From: a virus
IMG/VR virus record: IMGVR_UViG_3300046534_000589
Location: 1 to 39,395 of that record
Strand: one strand, 5' to 3'
Length of the DNA stretch: 39,395 nucleotides
Made by a program: the position numbers and the translations under genes. This document shows, in pieces, positions 18,487 to 27,162 of this stretch (position 1 is its first letter; every line of letters begins with the position of its first letter). Under the pieces are notes generated by a model. It saw only the letters and a program-made list of their open reading frames with translations, ran no database searches and was not told the DNA's origin.

Positions 18487-20019
18487 TTAAGCTCCTTTGA
18501 ATAACACGAAGTTATTAGCAGCTTGAGTTACTAAACATCTTTCAGATAAGAAACTTACAGTCATAGCATCTAAAGTGTCAGTATAAGCACCGCCTACTGA
18601 ACCAGTAATCCAAGATTTCATTCTTCGATCTTCAGTTTCAGAAGCTCTGTATCTCACATGTAAGAAAGGACGTCTGATGTTTGATCCTAACATTTGATCA
18701 TATACTGTAGTAGTTCCAGCTGGAATCATTACACCATCAATTTCCTTATCCATACCTCTTAAAGAAGCATCGTTAAGATATTTCCAGTCAGTTTTGTAGA
18801 AGTCATAAGAACCTCTTCTAAACCCTGAAAAACCAAAGTTAAGAGCCATATCGCCATCATTCTCAAATAGACCATAAGAAGCAGCTGTAGTAGAAGCAAA
18901 TCCACCATTAACAGCAGCAATCATATCGTCAAAATCAAGAGCCGTAGATCTTGATAAGAATAACATGTTTTCTTCGATAGCACCTTGCTTGTCTAAGTTT
19001 TTGAGTATTTCATCAAAATCTGATAAAGCACCTGAACCAGGAGCAGCAGCGCCAGCAAAACCAGAGTATACATTACCTCTTGCTTCGATAGCAGCAAATA
19101 AACCTTCAGAACCTTGAACATCAGAGGTTAAAGCCACATCATTAGTTCCACCATATTGGAATTGAGCTCCACTAGCATAAGCAGCAGTGTTCATATCTTC
19201 AGCTTCTATCATTGACATTTCTAGGTAATCTTCAAATCTTAATCTTGTTTCAGACTCAGACTTTAAGTACCACAAGTATCCTGATTGACCATCTTCAGTA
19301 GAAACTTCAACCCAACCAATCTGAGCTGTGTCAGATCCATTAATTTGAAAGTTATCTTTAAGAATCATTGGTCTATTAGAAAACTGCGTGAAAGCAGGTT
19401 GAATAGAACCTTGCAATCCAATAGCACCTTTACCGAATTCAGAACCGTAAACAAATACGTTTACTTGCCCGGCAACAACACCTAAAGCATTAGTTGCTGT
19501 TCCGTAAAACTTAATTTGTAATTGATCTAACATATTGTTAGCAGAGCTAGTTACAGCCTGTACTAAACCTTTTTGTACTATAAGTCCAGTAGCAACGTCA
19601 GACATTAAAACTGTTTGACCAACTCTAATAGCGCCTCTACGTGAAGCAGCAGCTACATCAGGTTGAGCAACAGCTAAATTTAATAATAACTGAACATCAG
19701 CATCAGCAGTACCAGAAGCACCTGTGATTTGATTACTCTTGTAAGCTACGTGAAGTCTATTTTGTTCAGACCAAATTACTTGATCAGAAGTCATAGGCAT
19801 TTCAGCTCCTACCATTCTCAAGAAACCACCAATTGTTCGGTTTCCGTATCTTTCTATCTCAGCTTCGTAAAGCTCAGGTAGATATTGTTGTGCGAAGTTG
19901 TTAACTGGATCTCCGCCCGCAGCATTTCCTGTAAAATCTAAATAGTTAGTGTTTAAAGCTAATCTATTTTGTGCTGGGACTATTGATGCAGGAAAACTTC
20001 CTGAATTTGAAAAACTCAT
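18487..20019 (-). CDS. Major capsid protein
   Basis: A 510-aa protein placed after the terminase, portal and scaffold-like genes. It begins MSFSNSGSFPASIVPAQNRL and has an N-terminal arm followed by LPELYEAEIERYGNRTIGGF. The centre is Ala/Gly-rich with an SESETRLRFEDYLEMSMIEA helix. The C-terminal part (DFYKTDWKYLNDASLRGMDK, RRPFLHVRYRASETEDRRMK, ending AANNFVLFKG) is the pattern I associate with major capsid proteins of crAss-like and marine relatives. The alternating alpha/beta layout fits an HK97 fold, though fold assignment needs structure prediction. The gene is flanked by small intergenic gaps and its transcript probably ends at 18061-18089. No protease-type cleavage site could be judged from sequence alone. 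Confidence 0.85.
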   Translation of the reverse strand: MSFSNSGSFPASIVPAQNRLALNTNYLDFTGNAAGGDPVNNFAQQYLPELYEAEIERYGNRTIGGFLRMVGAEMPMTSDQVIWSEQNRLHVAYKSNQITGASGTADADVQLLLNLAVAQPDVAAASRRGAIRVGQTVLMSDVATGLIVQKGLVQAVTSSANNMLDQLQIKFYGTATNALGVVAGQVNVFVYGSEFGKGAIGLQGSIQPAFTQFSNRPMILKDNFQINGSDTAQIGWVEVSTEDGQSGYLWYLKSESETRLRFEDYLEMSMIEAEDMNTAAYASGAQFQYGGTNDVALTSDVQGSEGLFAAIEARGNVYSGFAGAAAPGSGALSDFDEILKNLDKQGAIEENMLFLSRSTALDFDDMIAAVNGGFASTTAASYGLFENDGDMALNFGFSGFRRGSYDFYKTDWKYLNDASLRGMDKEIDGVMIPAGTTTVYDQMLGSNIRRPFLHVRYRASETEDRRMKSWITGSVGGAYTDTLDAMTVSFLSERCLVTQAANNFVLFKGA

Positions 20020-20037
20020 GTTTTTTATTTTTATTTA

Positions 20038-21201
20038 TTAATTGTTCTTTTTATTTGTTTTAAATTTCAACTTAGAACTATCAACACCAGATATTGCTTT
20101 TACTTTCAAACCACCAATAAAAACATCACCTGTAGGATTACTCCTTGGTTCTGTACTTATATTGTTTGATTTAGCTACCACATCTTTAATAGCGTCGGCT
20201 TTACCTTGCTCATAAAAATGTTGTGCTATTGTATCTGCATTTCTAGCTGCGTATACGGCTTTGTGATAGCCAACAGTATCACTAATCTCACCCTCTTTGT
20301 TTAAGAACTTCTTAACAAACGTACTTAAGCTTGATTGGTTTTCAACAACATCACTTGGACTTGAAACGTTATACCTAAAAGTTTTTTCGCCAACGTTAAA
20401 ATCGAAACCTTCAAATTTTTCGTTTAACAACTCTTTAGTATTTTTTTCAAACAAATCGCGAATATGTTTAACTTTCTCTTGTTCTTTGTTGTGTCTATTG
20501 AAAAAATCCATTGCTTTTTGTTGTTCCTGAGTTACGCCGGGTCTCAACTTGATTTCGTCGTAATATTTCTCTTTTGTTTCTTCCAAAAAGTTTTTGGCTT
20601 TTGCAATTTCTTCTTTGAATGCGAGTTTTTTCTTTTTTACATCTCGCTCTTCATCCACCTCTTCATCATAATTAAAATTATCCTCCATTATGAAAGATAT
20701 TTCTTCATTATTTAAATGTGGTTTAGTATTTTTATAAAACTCTCGTAGTATTGAATCTTCGTCTAGTTGTGAGTAATCTCTATTTAACCTAGCATAATCC
20801 TCTATAGTTCCACCAGTTTCTTTCATAAACGAAACTAACTTGCCAATATTTTCAGGCATTACTATTTCAGGTTTATTTTCTGTAACTGGATTTTCTAAAT
20901 CTGGAGCTTTTTCTTTTCTTTCTATTTCAACTATAGGTGAAACTACTTCTTTCTCTTCGGTGGGCCGTACTTCTTCAACCACTTTTTCGCCACTTGTTTT
21001 GTCTTTTTGTTTTTCGACAATAACATTGCTATCATCTGGCTTTTGTTCTTGAATGGCATTTTTAGTTTCTACTTTAGTTGTTTCTTCTGCAGGTTTTTTA
21101 GTTAAATTAACTTTATAATCTTCATTGACTGCATTTGTTAATTTCTTTGGCTTTTTAATTTTTAGAGGTGCCTTCTCTTTATCTTGAATTGTTTCTGACA
21201 T
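20038..21201 (-). CDS. Scaffold-like, highly charged protein
   Basis: A 387-aa protein lying between portal and major capsid genes, the usual place for a scaffold. The first 130 residues are almost entirely Lys, Glu, Pro, Thr and Val (low complexity, disordered). A helical core follows: MPENIGKLVSFMKETGGTIE, then a stretch ending EDNFNYDEEVDEERDVKKKK, then long coiled-coil-like helices around residues 185-270. A conserved-looking C-terminal part has DTVGYHKAVYAARNADTIAQ and an FYEQGKADAIKDV helix, which is where scaffolds often contact the capsid shell. No catalytic residues were recognised. The leader is an ATATT pentamer repeat immediately before ATG. Function is inferred from position and composition. 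Confidence 0.75.
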   Translation of the reverse strand: MSETIQDKEKAPLKIKKPKKLTNAVNEDYKVNLTKKPAEETTKVETKNAIQEQKPDDSNVIVEKQKDKTSGEKVVEEVRPTEEKEVVSPIVEIERKEKAPDLENPVTENKPEIVMPENIGKLVSFMKETGGTIEDYARLNRDYSQLDEDSILREFYKNTKPHLNNEEISFIMEDNFNYDEEVDEERDVKKKKLAFKEEIAKAKNFLEETKEKYYDEIKLRPGVTQEQQKAMDFFNRHNKEQEKVKHIRDLFEKNTKELLNEKFEGFDFNVGEKTFRYNVSSPSDVVENQSSLSTFVKKFLNKEGEISDTVGYHKAVYAARNADTIAQHFYEQGKADAIKDVVAKSNNISTEPRSNPTGDVFIGGLKVKAISGVDSSKLKFKTNKKNN

Positions 21202-21220
21202 AATATAATATAATAATTAA
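21202..21220 (-). promoter_or_regulatory. ATATT pentamer leader before the scaffold-like gene
   Basis: TTAATTATT is followed by two ATATT units and ATG on the minus strand. The same leader with exactly one extra pentamer precedes the gene starting at 17574. Confidence 0.6.
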
Positions 21221-21226
21221 TAATAG

Positions 21227-23638
21227 TTACGGCATCAAGGGCTCAACACCCGTGGTGCTCATATCTTCTTCATTGTTGTTTTTAAAATCACTAGGTAATA
21301 AATTATTTTTTCTTTGGTCTATCATCTGGCTTTGCTGAGTTCCAGATATTCTAGTTCTTTCGTCTTTACGATCTTCTATAAAACTTTCTTTATCTCTATC
21401 TCTTTGTATTCTCATTTGCTCTAATTGAACATTATAACCAAATTCAATTTGCATTGTTTCTTTTTTTATCTGAGACTCTGTCTGCATTCTCTGTATTTCA
21501 AATTGAGATTTACCTTGTTCTATTTGTAAAGTTGTTTGAGATAATGCTTGTTGTTTTTGGAGTTCTGCCATAGCGGCTTTTTCTGCTGTTTGCTGGTTCG
21601 CTTGTGCTTGCGCTTGTATATTAGCTTGTTGAGCTTCTTGATCAGCTTTTTGTTTTTTCTTTCTTCTGTATTTTAAAAACTGATTAGCTAGTTGAAGGTT
21701 TTTAACTTCTCTAATATCTATAGCGTCTTCTAAGAATATTTGTCCTGATTTTAAAGCAACTTGTATATTTTCTTCAAGTTTAGCTTTTTCTTCTTCATCT
21801 GGTTCTAAATTTAAAAATATACCAAAGTCATGTATGTTTAGTTTGGACAACTCATCTAAAGTGCCTACGTTGTATTGTGATATACTATTTTCTAACGATG
21901 CTCTAGTTAAAGGAAATTTTAAAGAATCTGCTACTCTTAAAGATATATTTTCACAAGCTCTAAGAGTTAAAAATAACTGAGCTTGAAGTATGTGTCTTGT
22001 AGCTACGTTTGAATTAGCAGCTGCTATTTTTTGTAAGCCCACTAAAGACTCTTTTGCTGGCATACTACCGTCTCTGGCTTCGTTTAATCCAGTTACATCC
22101 CTTATCATTTGCAAGTAATATTGATAAGTTTGTATCAATGACTGTATTTTAGCTCCACCAGATCCCGTTTGCAATTCTTGAATAGGTACTTTACCTCTAT
22201 TAGGATCACCATCTACTGTTGAAGATCTACCAACTATAGAACCTGTTTGAAAATACATATTTAAAGCTTCTCTAGGGTTGTAGTTTGTTCCATTACCCAA
22301 ATCAACTTCAGCCAGTCCATCTACGTCTAAAAACACGCCATCAGGAACTACTCTAGCTAATACTTGCTGAATTTTTAAATGTGTTAATTGAATCATATCA
22401 GCAAAGCCAGTAACTCTAGATACCAAAGACTCTATTCTACCTTTATACATTCTAGGAGCACATATAGCATAATTCATGTGAACTCTAGTAGTATCTGCAT
22501 TAGGTCTAGTCATACTTTCTGATAAACCCCATTGCATCATCATAGGGTGTCCAAGTATTTTTGCTCCAGAATATAAAGTTTCTATAGTTCTAGATACTCT
22601 TTCAAAATTATCATTTTCTGGTGGATTAAAAGTGTCAGGTTTTTCTAAAGCTTTCTCAAGACCAAAAGCATTTTTCTTTATTTTAAAAACTTGATCTGAA
22701 TAAGTCTTATATTCAAAGTATAAAACCTGAACAGTTAAATCATCTGATCTTCCATTCCAATTTCTTAAATATTCAGCATTACCTGGATACCGTTGTATAG
22801 TTTCCATTTCTTCATCAGTAAGTCCAGGAAACTGAACTTTTAAATCTTGTAATGAAACAGATTTAACTTCACCAGCATAATATACATCCTCAAAGTTTGG
22901 GTCTTCTGTATAAGAATATACAAGCCTTGAAGGGTCAACATATTCAACTATAACTCCTCTAGATCTATCCCACCTGGTTTTTAAAGCTCCAATACCTAAA
23001 ACAGTTAAATCATAAGCTACTCTTTGTCTTGTTAGATCATATTTATTATAATCTAAAACTTGATTTATAACTTCTTCCTCAGCCACTTCAACACTTTGTT
23101 TAAAGTCCATCTGCATATGAACAGCTAATTCTTCTTTATCTTGCGGAGCAGCGTCTGGGTTTTCTGAATTAAAACCATTTACGTTTAAAACTTTTTTGGC
23201 TTCTGTTAAAAATTCTTTAGCAACTATATCAGTCATTAAGCCTTGAGCATATTCAGTTCTTTGTTTAGAACACACTGGGTCTTGAGCAAAAGCGTTTATT
23301 TCGTAACTTCTATCAGATATGCCATTAACAACAATATCTACGAATTTAGCTAAAACTGGAACTGGTTTCCAGTCTAAGTTTAAATAAGATAAATCTCCAT
23401 CTATAGCTAATTCATCTTTATATTTTTGAACAGGTTGTTCACCTCTAGCGTAAAGTCTTAATGAGTGGTATTGATTATAGTTAGTAGCGTAACCACCTGC
23501 ACCACTTCTGTAGTTTCTGAACCATTCACCTTCTATAGCTCTTCCTACTGCTAAACCGTATTCTTCTGTTGCTTTCTCTGCATCAGGAACAACTTGATTT
23601 GGAAAAGAACTATTATTACTAGTGTAAATTTGCGCCAT
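21227..23638 (-). CDS. Portal protein
   Basis: The 803-aa protein lies 2 bp after the large terminase gene, where a portal is expected. The N-terminal half has YARGEQPVQKYKDELAI and LDWKPVPVLAKFVDIVVNGI, a motif I associate with portals of crAss-like and related marine phages, then QVLYFEYKTYSDQVFKIKKN and a conserved-looking TRVHMNYAICAPRMYKGRIE. The middle includes the QTYQYYLQMIRDVTGLNEAR segment typical of the portal stem/crown transition, followed by ARDGSMPAKESLVGLQK. Residues from about 645 to 790 are a long Gln/Glu/Lys-rich coiled coil, probably the barrel or a disordered tail; this makes the protein longer than many podovirus portals. It would form the ring through which DNA is packaged and ejected. 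Confidence 0.88.
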   Translation of the reverse strand: MAQIYTSNNSSFPNQVVPDAEKATEEYGLAVGRAIEGEWFRNYRSGAGGYATNYNQYHSLRLYARGEQPVQKYKDELAIDGDLSYLNLDWKPVPVLAKFVDIVVNGISDRSYEINAFAQDPVCSKQRTEYAQGLMTDIVAKEFLTEAKKVLNVNGFNSENPDAAPQDKEELAVHMQMDFKQSVEVAEEEVINQVLDYNKYDLTRQRVAYDLTVLGIGALKTRWDRSRGVIVEYVDPSRLVYSYTEDPNFEDVYYAGEVKSVSLQDLKVQFPGLTDEEMETIQRYPGNAEYLRNWNGRSDDLTVQVLYFEYKTYSDQVFKIKKNAFGLEKALEKPDTFNPPENDNFERVSRTIETLYSGAKILGHPMMMQWGLSESMTRPNADTTRVHMNYAICAPRMYKGRIESLVSRVTGFADMIQLTHLKIQQVLARVVPDGVFLDVDGLAEVDLGNGTNYNPREALNMYFQTGSIVGRSSTVDGDPNRGKVPIQELQTGSGGAKIQSLIQTYQYYLQMIRDVTGLNEARDGSMPAKESLVGLQKIAAANSNVATRHILQAQLFLTLRACENISLRVADSLKFPLTRASLENSISQYNVGTLDELSKLNIHDFGIFLNLEPDEEEKAKLEENIQVALKSGQIFLEDAIDIREVKNLQLANQFLKYRRKKKQKADQEAQQANIQAQAQANQQTAEKAAMAELQKQQALSQTTLQIEQGKSQFEIQRMQTESQIKKETMQIEFGYNVQLEQMRIQRDRDKESFIEDRKDERTRISGTQQSQMIDQRKNNLLPSDFKNNNEEDMSTTGVEPLMP

Positions 23639-23640
23639 AT

Positions 23641-25866
23641 TTATTTTATAATTTTTGAAATGCTACCTTTATTGTCATATCTTTTAAAGCCAAGATAAAC
23701 AGGTTTTATTTTTCGATCAGCAACAGGTTTGTATCTGTTCTTGTTGCAAGCCATAATAGATAAACCAGAACTTATAGTAGCATCATGCTTTGTTCTATTG
23801 TTTATATTAAATACAGCCCAATCTTCTAATGTTTTTTGAAGATACATGTCTCCATATTCTTCATTGTTTAATCCTACATATTCTTCAATATAAGACTCTA
23901 CCGCAGCCGCGTGAGCTTGCTTAATGTCTTCACTTGAATTAGGTATTCCACCAATTTCTTTTTCTGTTGTAGATAATTTATTCCAAACTTTATCAGGTCT
24001 GTTCATTGAAAAACCTCTATAACCTCTACGTTTGAAATAATATAACAATCTAGGTTTATTATTCTCACATAATATAGGCATACTATAAAAAACACAAGCC
24101 ATCAAAACATCTTCAAAAAATATCTCCGCTGTGTGTGGTCTTGATATATATTCTAAAAAAAAGTGATTAGGTGGCGCATCTTCCATACTAAATTTAGTTA
24201 AACCATGCAAAGCCCCATTAGAGCCTTTACCATCTACTGTTCCTGATATATCATAACTATCACATCCAAAAGCACCTATGTGCTCATTTCCTGGATATTT
24301 TGTTTCATTTTTTATTATTATTTTGTTTTGTAAATTACTTGGTGGAACCCAAGTTATTAAAAATCTACCATTTTTGTCAGGAACAAATTGTACTGATGTA
24401 TCTTTAACTCCATTTTTCCAGATAAATTTACCTTGAGTAACGTTAGTAACGTTATTAAACTCCTGGTTATAATCTATTTGTTGATATATTCTAGTTAAAT
24501 TAAATAAACTTTGTTTAGACTCGTCTCTAAAAGCGTGTTGTTCTGTTCTTGGAAACTGTCTGTAGTATTCGTTTAAACTATCTTGATCAGACTTTAATCC
24601 TTCAACTTCGTTTTGCCAGTGTTCAATAACGCCTGTTGTAATGTCGTAACCGTCAACGCCTTTGACGCTATCTTTTTCTCTAATAAAAACAGGTGATCCG
24701 TAAGTATCCATGAATCCTTCGTAGTTCCATTCCATAGGGACGAACAAAGAATAGAGTCCAGAAGAAGTTTGTCCATTTCTATTTCTTTTTTTAACGTCTG
24801 AATTATAGTATAATTTTTTGAAGTTGTTTCCACCCTTGTCTAATGCATTTGAAGTTGAGCCCATCATACACTTGCCTACGATTCTTGATCCTAGCCTTAA
24901 TGTAGTTTTTGTAACTCTCCAGTTATTCAATATGTTATCAGGTCTTTCCCATTTACCACTTTCATCATGAGCTAATAGCTTTAGCTTTTCACCATCGTAA
25001 GAGTTGTCGCCTGTATTTTTCCAGTCAATAGTTGTATCAAGCCCATCAAGTTCCCTTAATTGCTCATTACTTTCAAGCTTTCTTCTAGTAAGTTTTGAAG
25101 CCGGAACCCTATACGCCAGTTCTGTCTTAGGACGATCCATACCGTCTTGGATCGGCTTGAAGAAAAACGGATAGTTAACGGATATTGGCACGACTTTATC
25201 TGTGAACATTTTTTTAGCATCTGATCCAGATTTAGATAATATACCGAATCTGGCGTCACTGGATATTGTCGCTTGATTAACAAGTTCTGCTGAGGACATA
25301 AATGAAAATCCAGACCTTCTGTTTTTAAGGTAGCACATACCGTAACATCTGTTATCTGCTTTGCATGCTTCCCAAAATATATAGAATAGTCTATTTGCTT
25401 CTCTATAATCTGGTGCTCCAACGTCAATTTTTGACCATTGCAAGTACATGTAATGAGTACCAGTAATGTAAGTAGGTAAACCTTTATTATAGAACCAATA
25501 ACCCTCATCTCTTCTTGTAAATTCTTTATCAATATAATCATACCACTTTTCTTTAAACTCAGTGCCGTGATCTTCCCAATCAAACCTAGATTTAATTCTA
25601 CTTAGTTCTTTTGGGTATTCTTGCTTTTCCCATTTTTGATCAACTTTGTTTTCGCTTCGTTTAAACGGTTCATTTGTTGTTGGTAAAGCAATCCTGAGAT
25701 TTTGTATTTCAATGATTTGTCCAATTTGTCCAGTTTTACTTATTACTATAAAATCATAATCAGAGTTATAACCATACTCCCATTTTTTGAAACGATTTTG
25801 TTTCTTTAATATCTTAGGATTAATTAAATCCTTAACCTCTTTCCAAAGAGTTTGCTCGTAACTCAC
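23641..25866 (-). CDS. terL: Terminase large subunit
   Basis: This 741-aa packaging motor carries the ATPase and nuclease signatures in order. A Walker A-like KNRRSGFS is at residues 181-188, an arginine-rich variant of the P-loop common in phage terminases. A Walker B with catalytic acid reads LLAHDES (D301, E302). The C-terminal nuclease half opens with GAFGCDSYD (D536, D539), the likely first metal-binding acid of the RNase H-like fold, and a later KHDATIS contributes another Asp. The segment FYNKGLPTYITGTHYMYLQW, then DYREANRLFYIFWEACKADN, matches my memory of terminases in crAss-like and marine relatives. The start overlaps the stop of the small-terminase-like gene by ATGA, and portal follows after 2 bp. 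Confidence 0.93.
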   Translation of the reverse strand: MSYEQTLWKEVKDLINPKILKKQNRFKKWEYGYNSDYDFIVISKTGQIGQIIEIQNLRIALPTTNEPFKRSENKVDQKWEKQEYPKELSRIKSRFDWEDHGTEFKEKWYDYIDKEFTRRDEGYWFYNKGLPTYITGTHYMYLQWSKIDVGAPDYREANRLFYIFWEACKADNRCYGMCYLKNRRSGFSFMSSAELVNQATISSDARFGILSKSGSDAKKMFTDKVVPISVNYPFFFKPIQDGMDRPKTELAYRVPASKLTRRKLESNEQLRELDGLDTTIDWKNTGDNSYDGEKLKLLAHDESGKWERPDNILNNWRVTKTTLRLGSRIVGKCMMGSTSNALDKGGNNFKKLYYNSDVKKRNRNGQTSSGLYSLFVPMEWNYEGFMDTYGSPVFIREKDSVKGVDGYDITTGVIEHWQNEVEGLKSDQDSLNEYYRQFPRTEQHAFRDESKQSLFNLTRIYQQIDYNQEFNNVTNVTQGKFIWKNGVKDTSVQFVPDKNGRFLITWVPPSNLQNKIIIKNETKYPGNEHIGAFGCDSYDISGTVDGKGSNGALHGLTKFSMEDAPPNHFFLEYISRPHTAEIFFEDVLMACVFYSMPILCENNKPRLLYYFKRRGYRGFSMNRPDKVWNKLSTTEKEIGGIPNSSEDIKQAHAAAVESYIEEYVGLNNEEYGDMYLQKTLEDWAVFNINNRTKHDATISSGLSIMACNKNRYKPVADRKIKPVYLGFKRYDNKGSISKIIK

Positions 25867-26138
25867 TTGCTTCTCCCTTCTGCAAATCCTTTAAAAGTTT
25901 TTTGTTGTTTAACTTCTTTAGGTTTTTCATTTAAAATATCTTCCTCTATCTGTATGCGAGTTAATATTTCAAAAGCATCAAATATTGCTAATTTTTTTGT
26001 TGCAGCAGCATTTTTTAATCTATCAGCGCTTACATCGTCGTCTGAGTCTACAATCTTTTCTTTTGCTACTTTAATTAGTTCTTCAACTGCTTTCTGCCCA
26101 GCTTGGATTATTTTCAATTTCGTTTCCTTCGTATTCAT
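25863..26138 (-). CDS. Probable terminase small subunit
   Basis: A 91-aa, almost all-helical protein ending in an ATGA overlap with the large terminase gene. It reads TKLKIIQAGQKAVEELIKVA, then DDVSADRLKNAAATKKLAIF and DAFEILTRIQIEEDIL. I recall this pattern from short proteins directly before terL in marine phage contigs, where it is usually taken as small terminase. A helix-turn-helix for pac/cos recognition is not obvious. The first 56 bp overlap the end of the GroES-like gene in another frame; there is no later in-frame Met, so the overlap is probably real. Function rests on position and resemblance. Confidence 0.6.
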   Translation of the reverse strand: MNTKETKLKIIQAGQKAVEELIKVAKEKIVDSDDDVSADRLKNAAATKKLAIFDAFEILTRIQIEEDILNEKPKEVKQQKTFKGFAEGRSK

Positions 26139-26676
26139 TTACTAAAGCTATATCATTTGATTTCATACAATAAAGTCGTTCACCATCTATAATAAACTCA
26201 AATTCAGAGTTTGGGGTAAACGTAATAAGTGTTCCAGGATTAATTCCTAGAGCTTCTAAGGTATTATTAGTATATTTTACTATACCAACGTTAGGTTGTT
26301 CTTTTCTATTGTCTAAAATGCTACTATTTAAAATAGGTTTTATAAAACAATAATCTAAATGAGGTTTGTTGTTGTACATATATATTTGGTCAAAAGAAAC
26401 AAAATACATATTATCTTTAAAAAAAGTAGAAGAATTTTTTTCTTCACCTCTAACATTATACCATCTTCTGAATATATTATGATGTACATAAAGTTCGTCA
26501 CCTACTTTTATTTTAGTTTTATAAGCTGCAGGCGTTGAAACAACTACAGCTTTTTTACTAACAAATACATGATTTTCAATACTAGTGTTAATAATAAGAT
26601 TATTGTTATTAACCTTACGTACATTGTCGTATCTTTCATTTAAAGGTTCAACAATAAAGCTATATAAACCTTTCAC
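26083..26676 (-). CDS. GroES-like (Cpn10-fold) phage protein, GTG start
   Basis: The 197-aa protein starts with GTG at 26676, sharing one base with the TAG of the preceding gene (TAGTG). Two stretches look like the chaperonin-10 beta barrel: VSKKAVVVSTPAAYKTKIKV then GDELYVHHNIFRRWYNVRGE and MYFVSFDQIYMY; and a second half with VGIVKYT, LGINPGTLITFTPNSEFEFI and ERLYCMKSNDIAL. The order 'new beta strand - vKvGDeVyvhh - fe.dgeryyvv.sdDI' parallels GroES. I recall such proteins next to terminase genes in marine phages, annotated as GroES-like. A canonical mobile loop with GG-hydrophobics is not visible, so it may not dock on GroEL. With true groEL/groES about 8 kb upstream, it could be a dedicated assembly factor or a barrel used for another purpose. 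Confidence 0.6.
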   Translation of the reverse strand: MKGLYSFIVEPLNERYDNVRKVNNNNLIINTSIENHVFVSKKAVVVSTPAAYKTKIKVGDELYVHHNIFRRWYNVRGEEKNSSTFFKDNMYFVSFDQIYMYNNKPHLDYCFIKPILNSSILDNRKEQPNVGIVKYTNNTLEALGINPGTLITFTPNSEFEFIIDGERLYCMKSNDIALVNEYEGNEIENNPSWAESS

Positions 26677-26900
26677 TAATACTTTAAATCATATTCTACT
26701 GAAACTGCCATATTAGAATTAAACTTTTTCCAAGGCAAAACCTCATCGTTTTTAGTTATAAATATATTATACGATTGGTCTTTTTCTTTAAAAAGAATAT
26801 CACTAATTATATGCCCTCCATAAACCTCTTGTCCAGTGGCATAATGCATAGCTTCATTCTTATAGTCTGCTCCTATACTAATCTTTCTTATCTTCGACAT
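26676..26900 (-). CDS. Small conserved-looking phage protein, 74 aa
   Basis: Sequence KIRKISIGADYKNEAMHYAT then GQEVYGGHIISDILF and WKKFNSNMAVSVEYDL suggests a small beta-rich domain. I recall similar short proteins just before terminase genes in marine phage contigs, with no known function. The start overlaps the previous gene by 23 bp and its TAG is shared with the GTG start of the GroES-like gene, so it is part of a translationally coupled string. No membrane or catalytic feature was seen. Confidence 0.6.
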   Translation of the reverse strand: MSKIRKISIGADYKNEAMHYATGQEVYGGHIISDILFKEKDQSYNIFITKNDEVLPWKKFNSNMAVSVEYDLKY

Positions 26901-27135
26901 TTTCTTCTATCTTAGTATAAGATCCATCAGATAAGTCTATGTTTACATTTCCGTACTTTTCTTGAAACTTTATTTTAAACTTCTCTAATTTTTCCCCGTT
27001 ATCTTTTAAGTGCTTGATAAATAAGCTCTTTTGAAACTCTATTCTACCAATAGAAGTTAAAAAATCTTGACCTTCTTTTGTTAATTCTTGAACTTTAGAA
27101 AGTTCGTCTTTTGTTAATTTATTTTTTTTTGACAT
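26878..27135 (-). CDS. Small coiled-coil protein, 85 aa
   Basis: The sequence is nearly all Lys, Glu, Leu and Phe and reads as one long amphipathic helix pair (LTKDELSKVQELTKEGQDFL, then RIEFQKSLFIKHLKDNGEKL), ending in EKYGNVNIDLSDGSYTKIEE. The Y-G-x-x-x-I-x-[IL]-x-x-G end is familiar from small marine phage proteins placed before terminase genes, function unknown. Its ATG follows three ATCAA pentamers in a row. Its end overlaps the following start by 23 bp. Confidence 0.65.
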   Translation of the reverse strand: MSKKNKLTKDELSKVQELTKEGQDFLTSIGRIEFQKSLFIKHLKDNGEKLEKFKIKFQEKYGNVNIDLSDGSYTKIEENVEDKKD

Positions 27136-27150
27136 TTGATTTGATTTGAT
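27136..27150 (-). promoter_or_regulatory. ATCAA pentamer leader before the 85-aa gene
   Basis: Three exact ATCAA units end directly at ATG 27135 on the minus strand, a C-containing variant of the ATTAA leader. Confidence 0.6.
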
Positions 27151-27162
27151 TTTATTGTTTTA

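Noticed and set aside
24594-25583. Minus-strand frames of 79 and 175 codons inside the large terminase
   Set aside because: They lie wholly within the terminase gene in another frame, and their translations look like shifted coding sequence without any recognisable domain.
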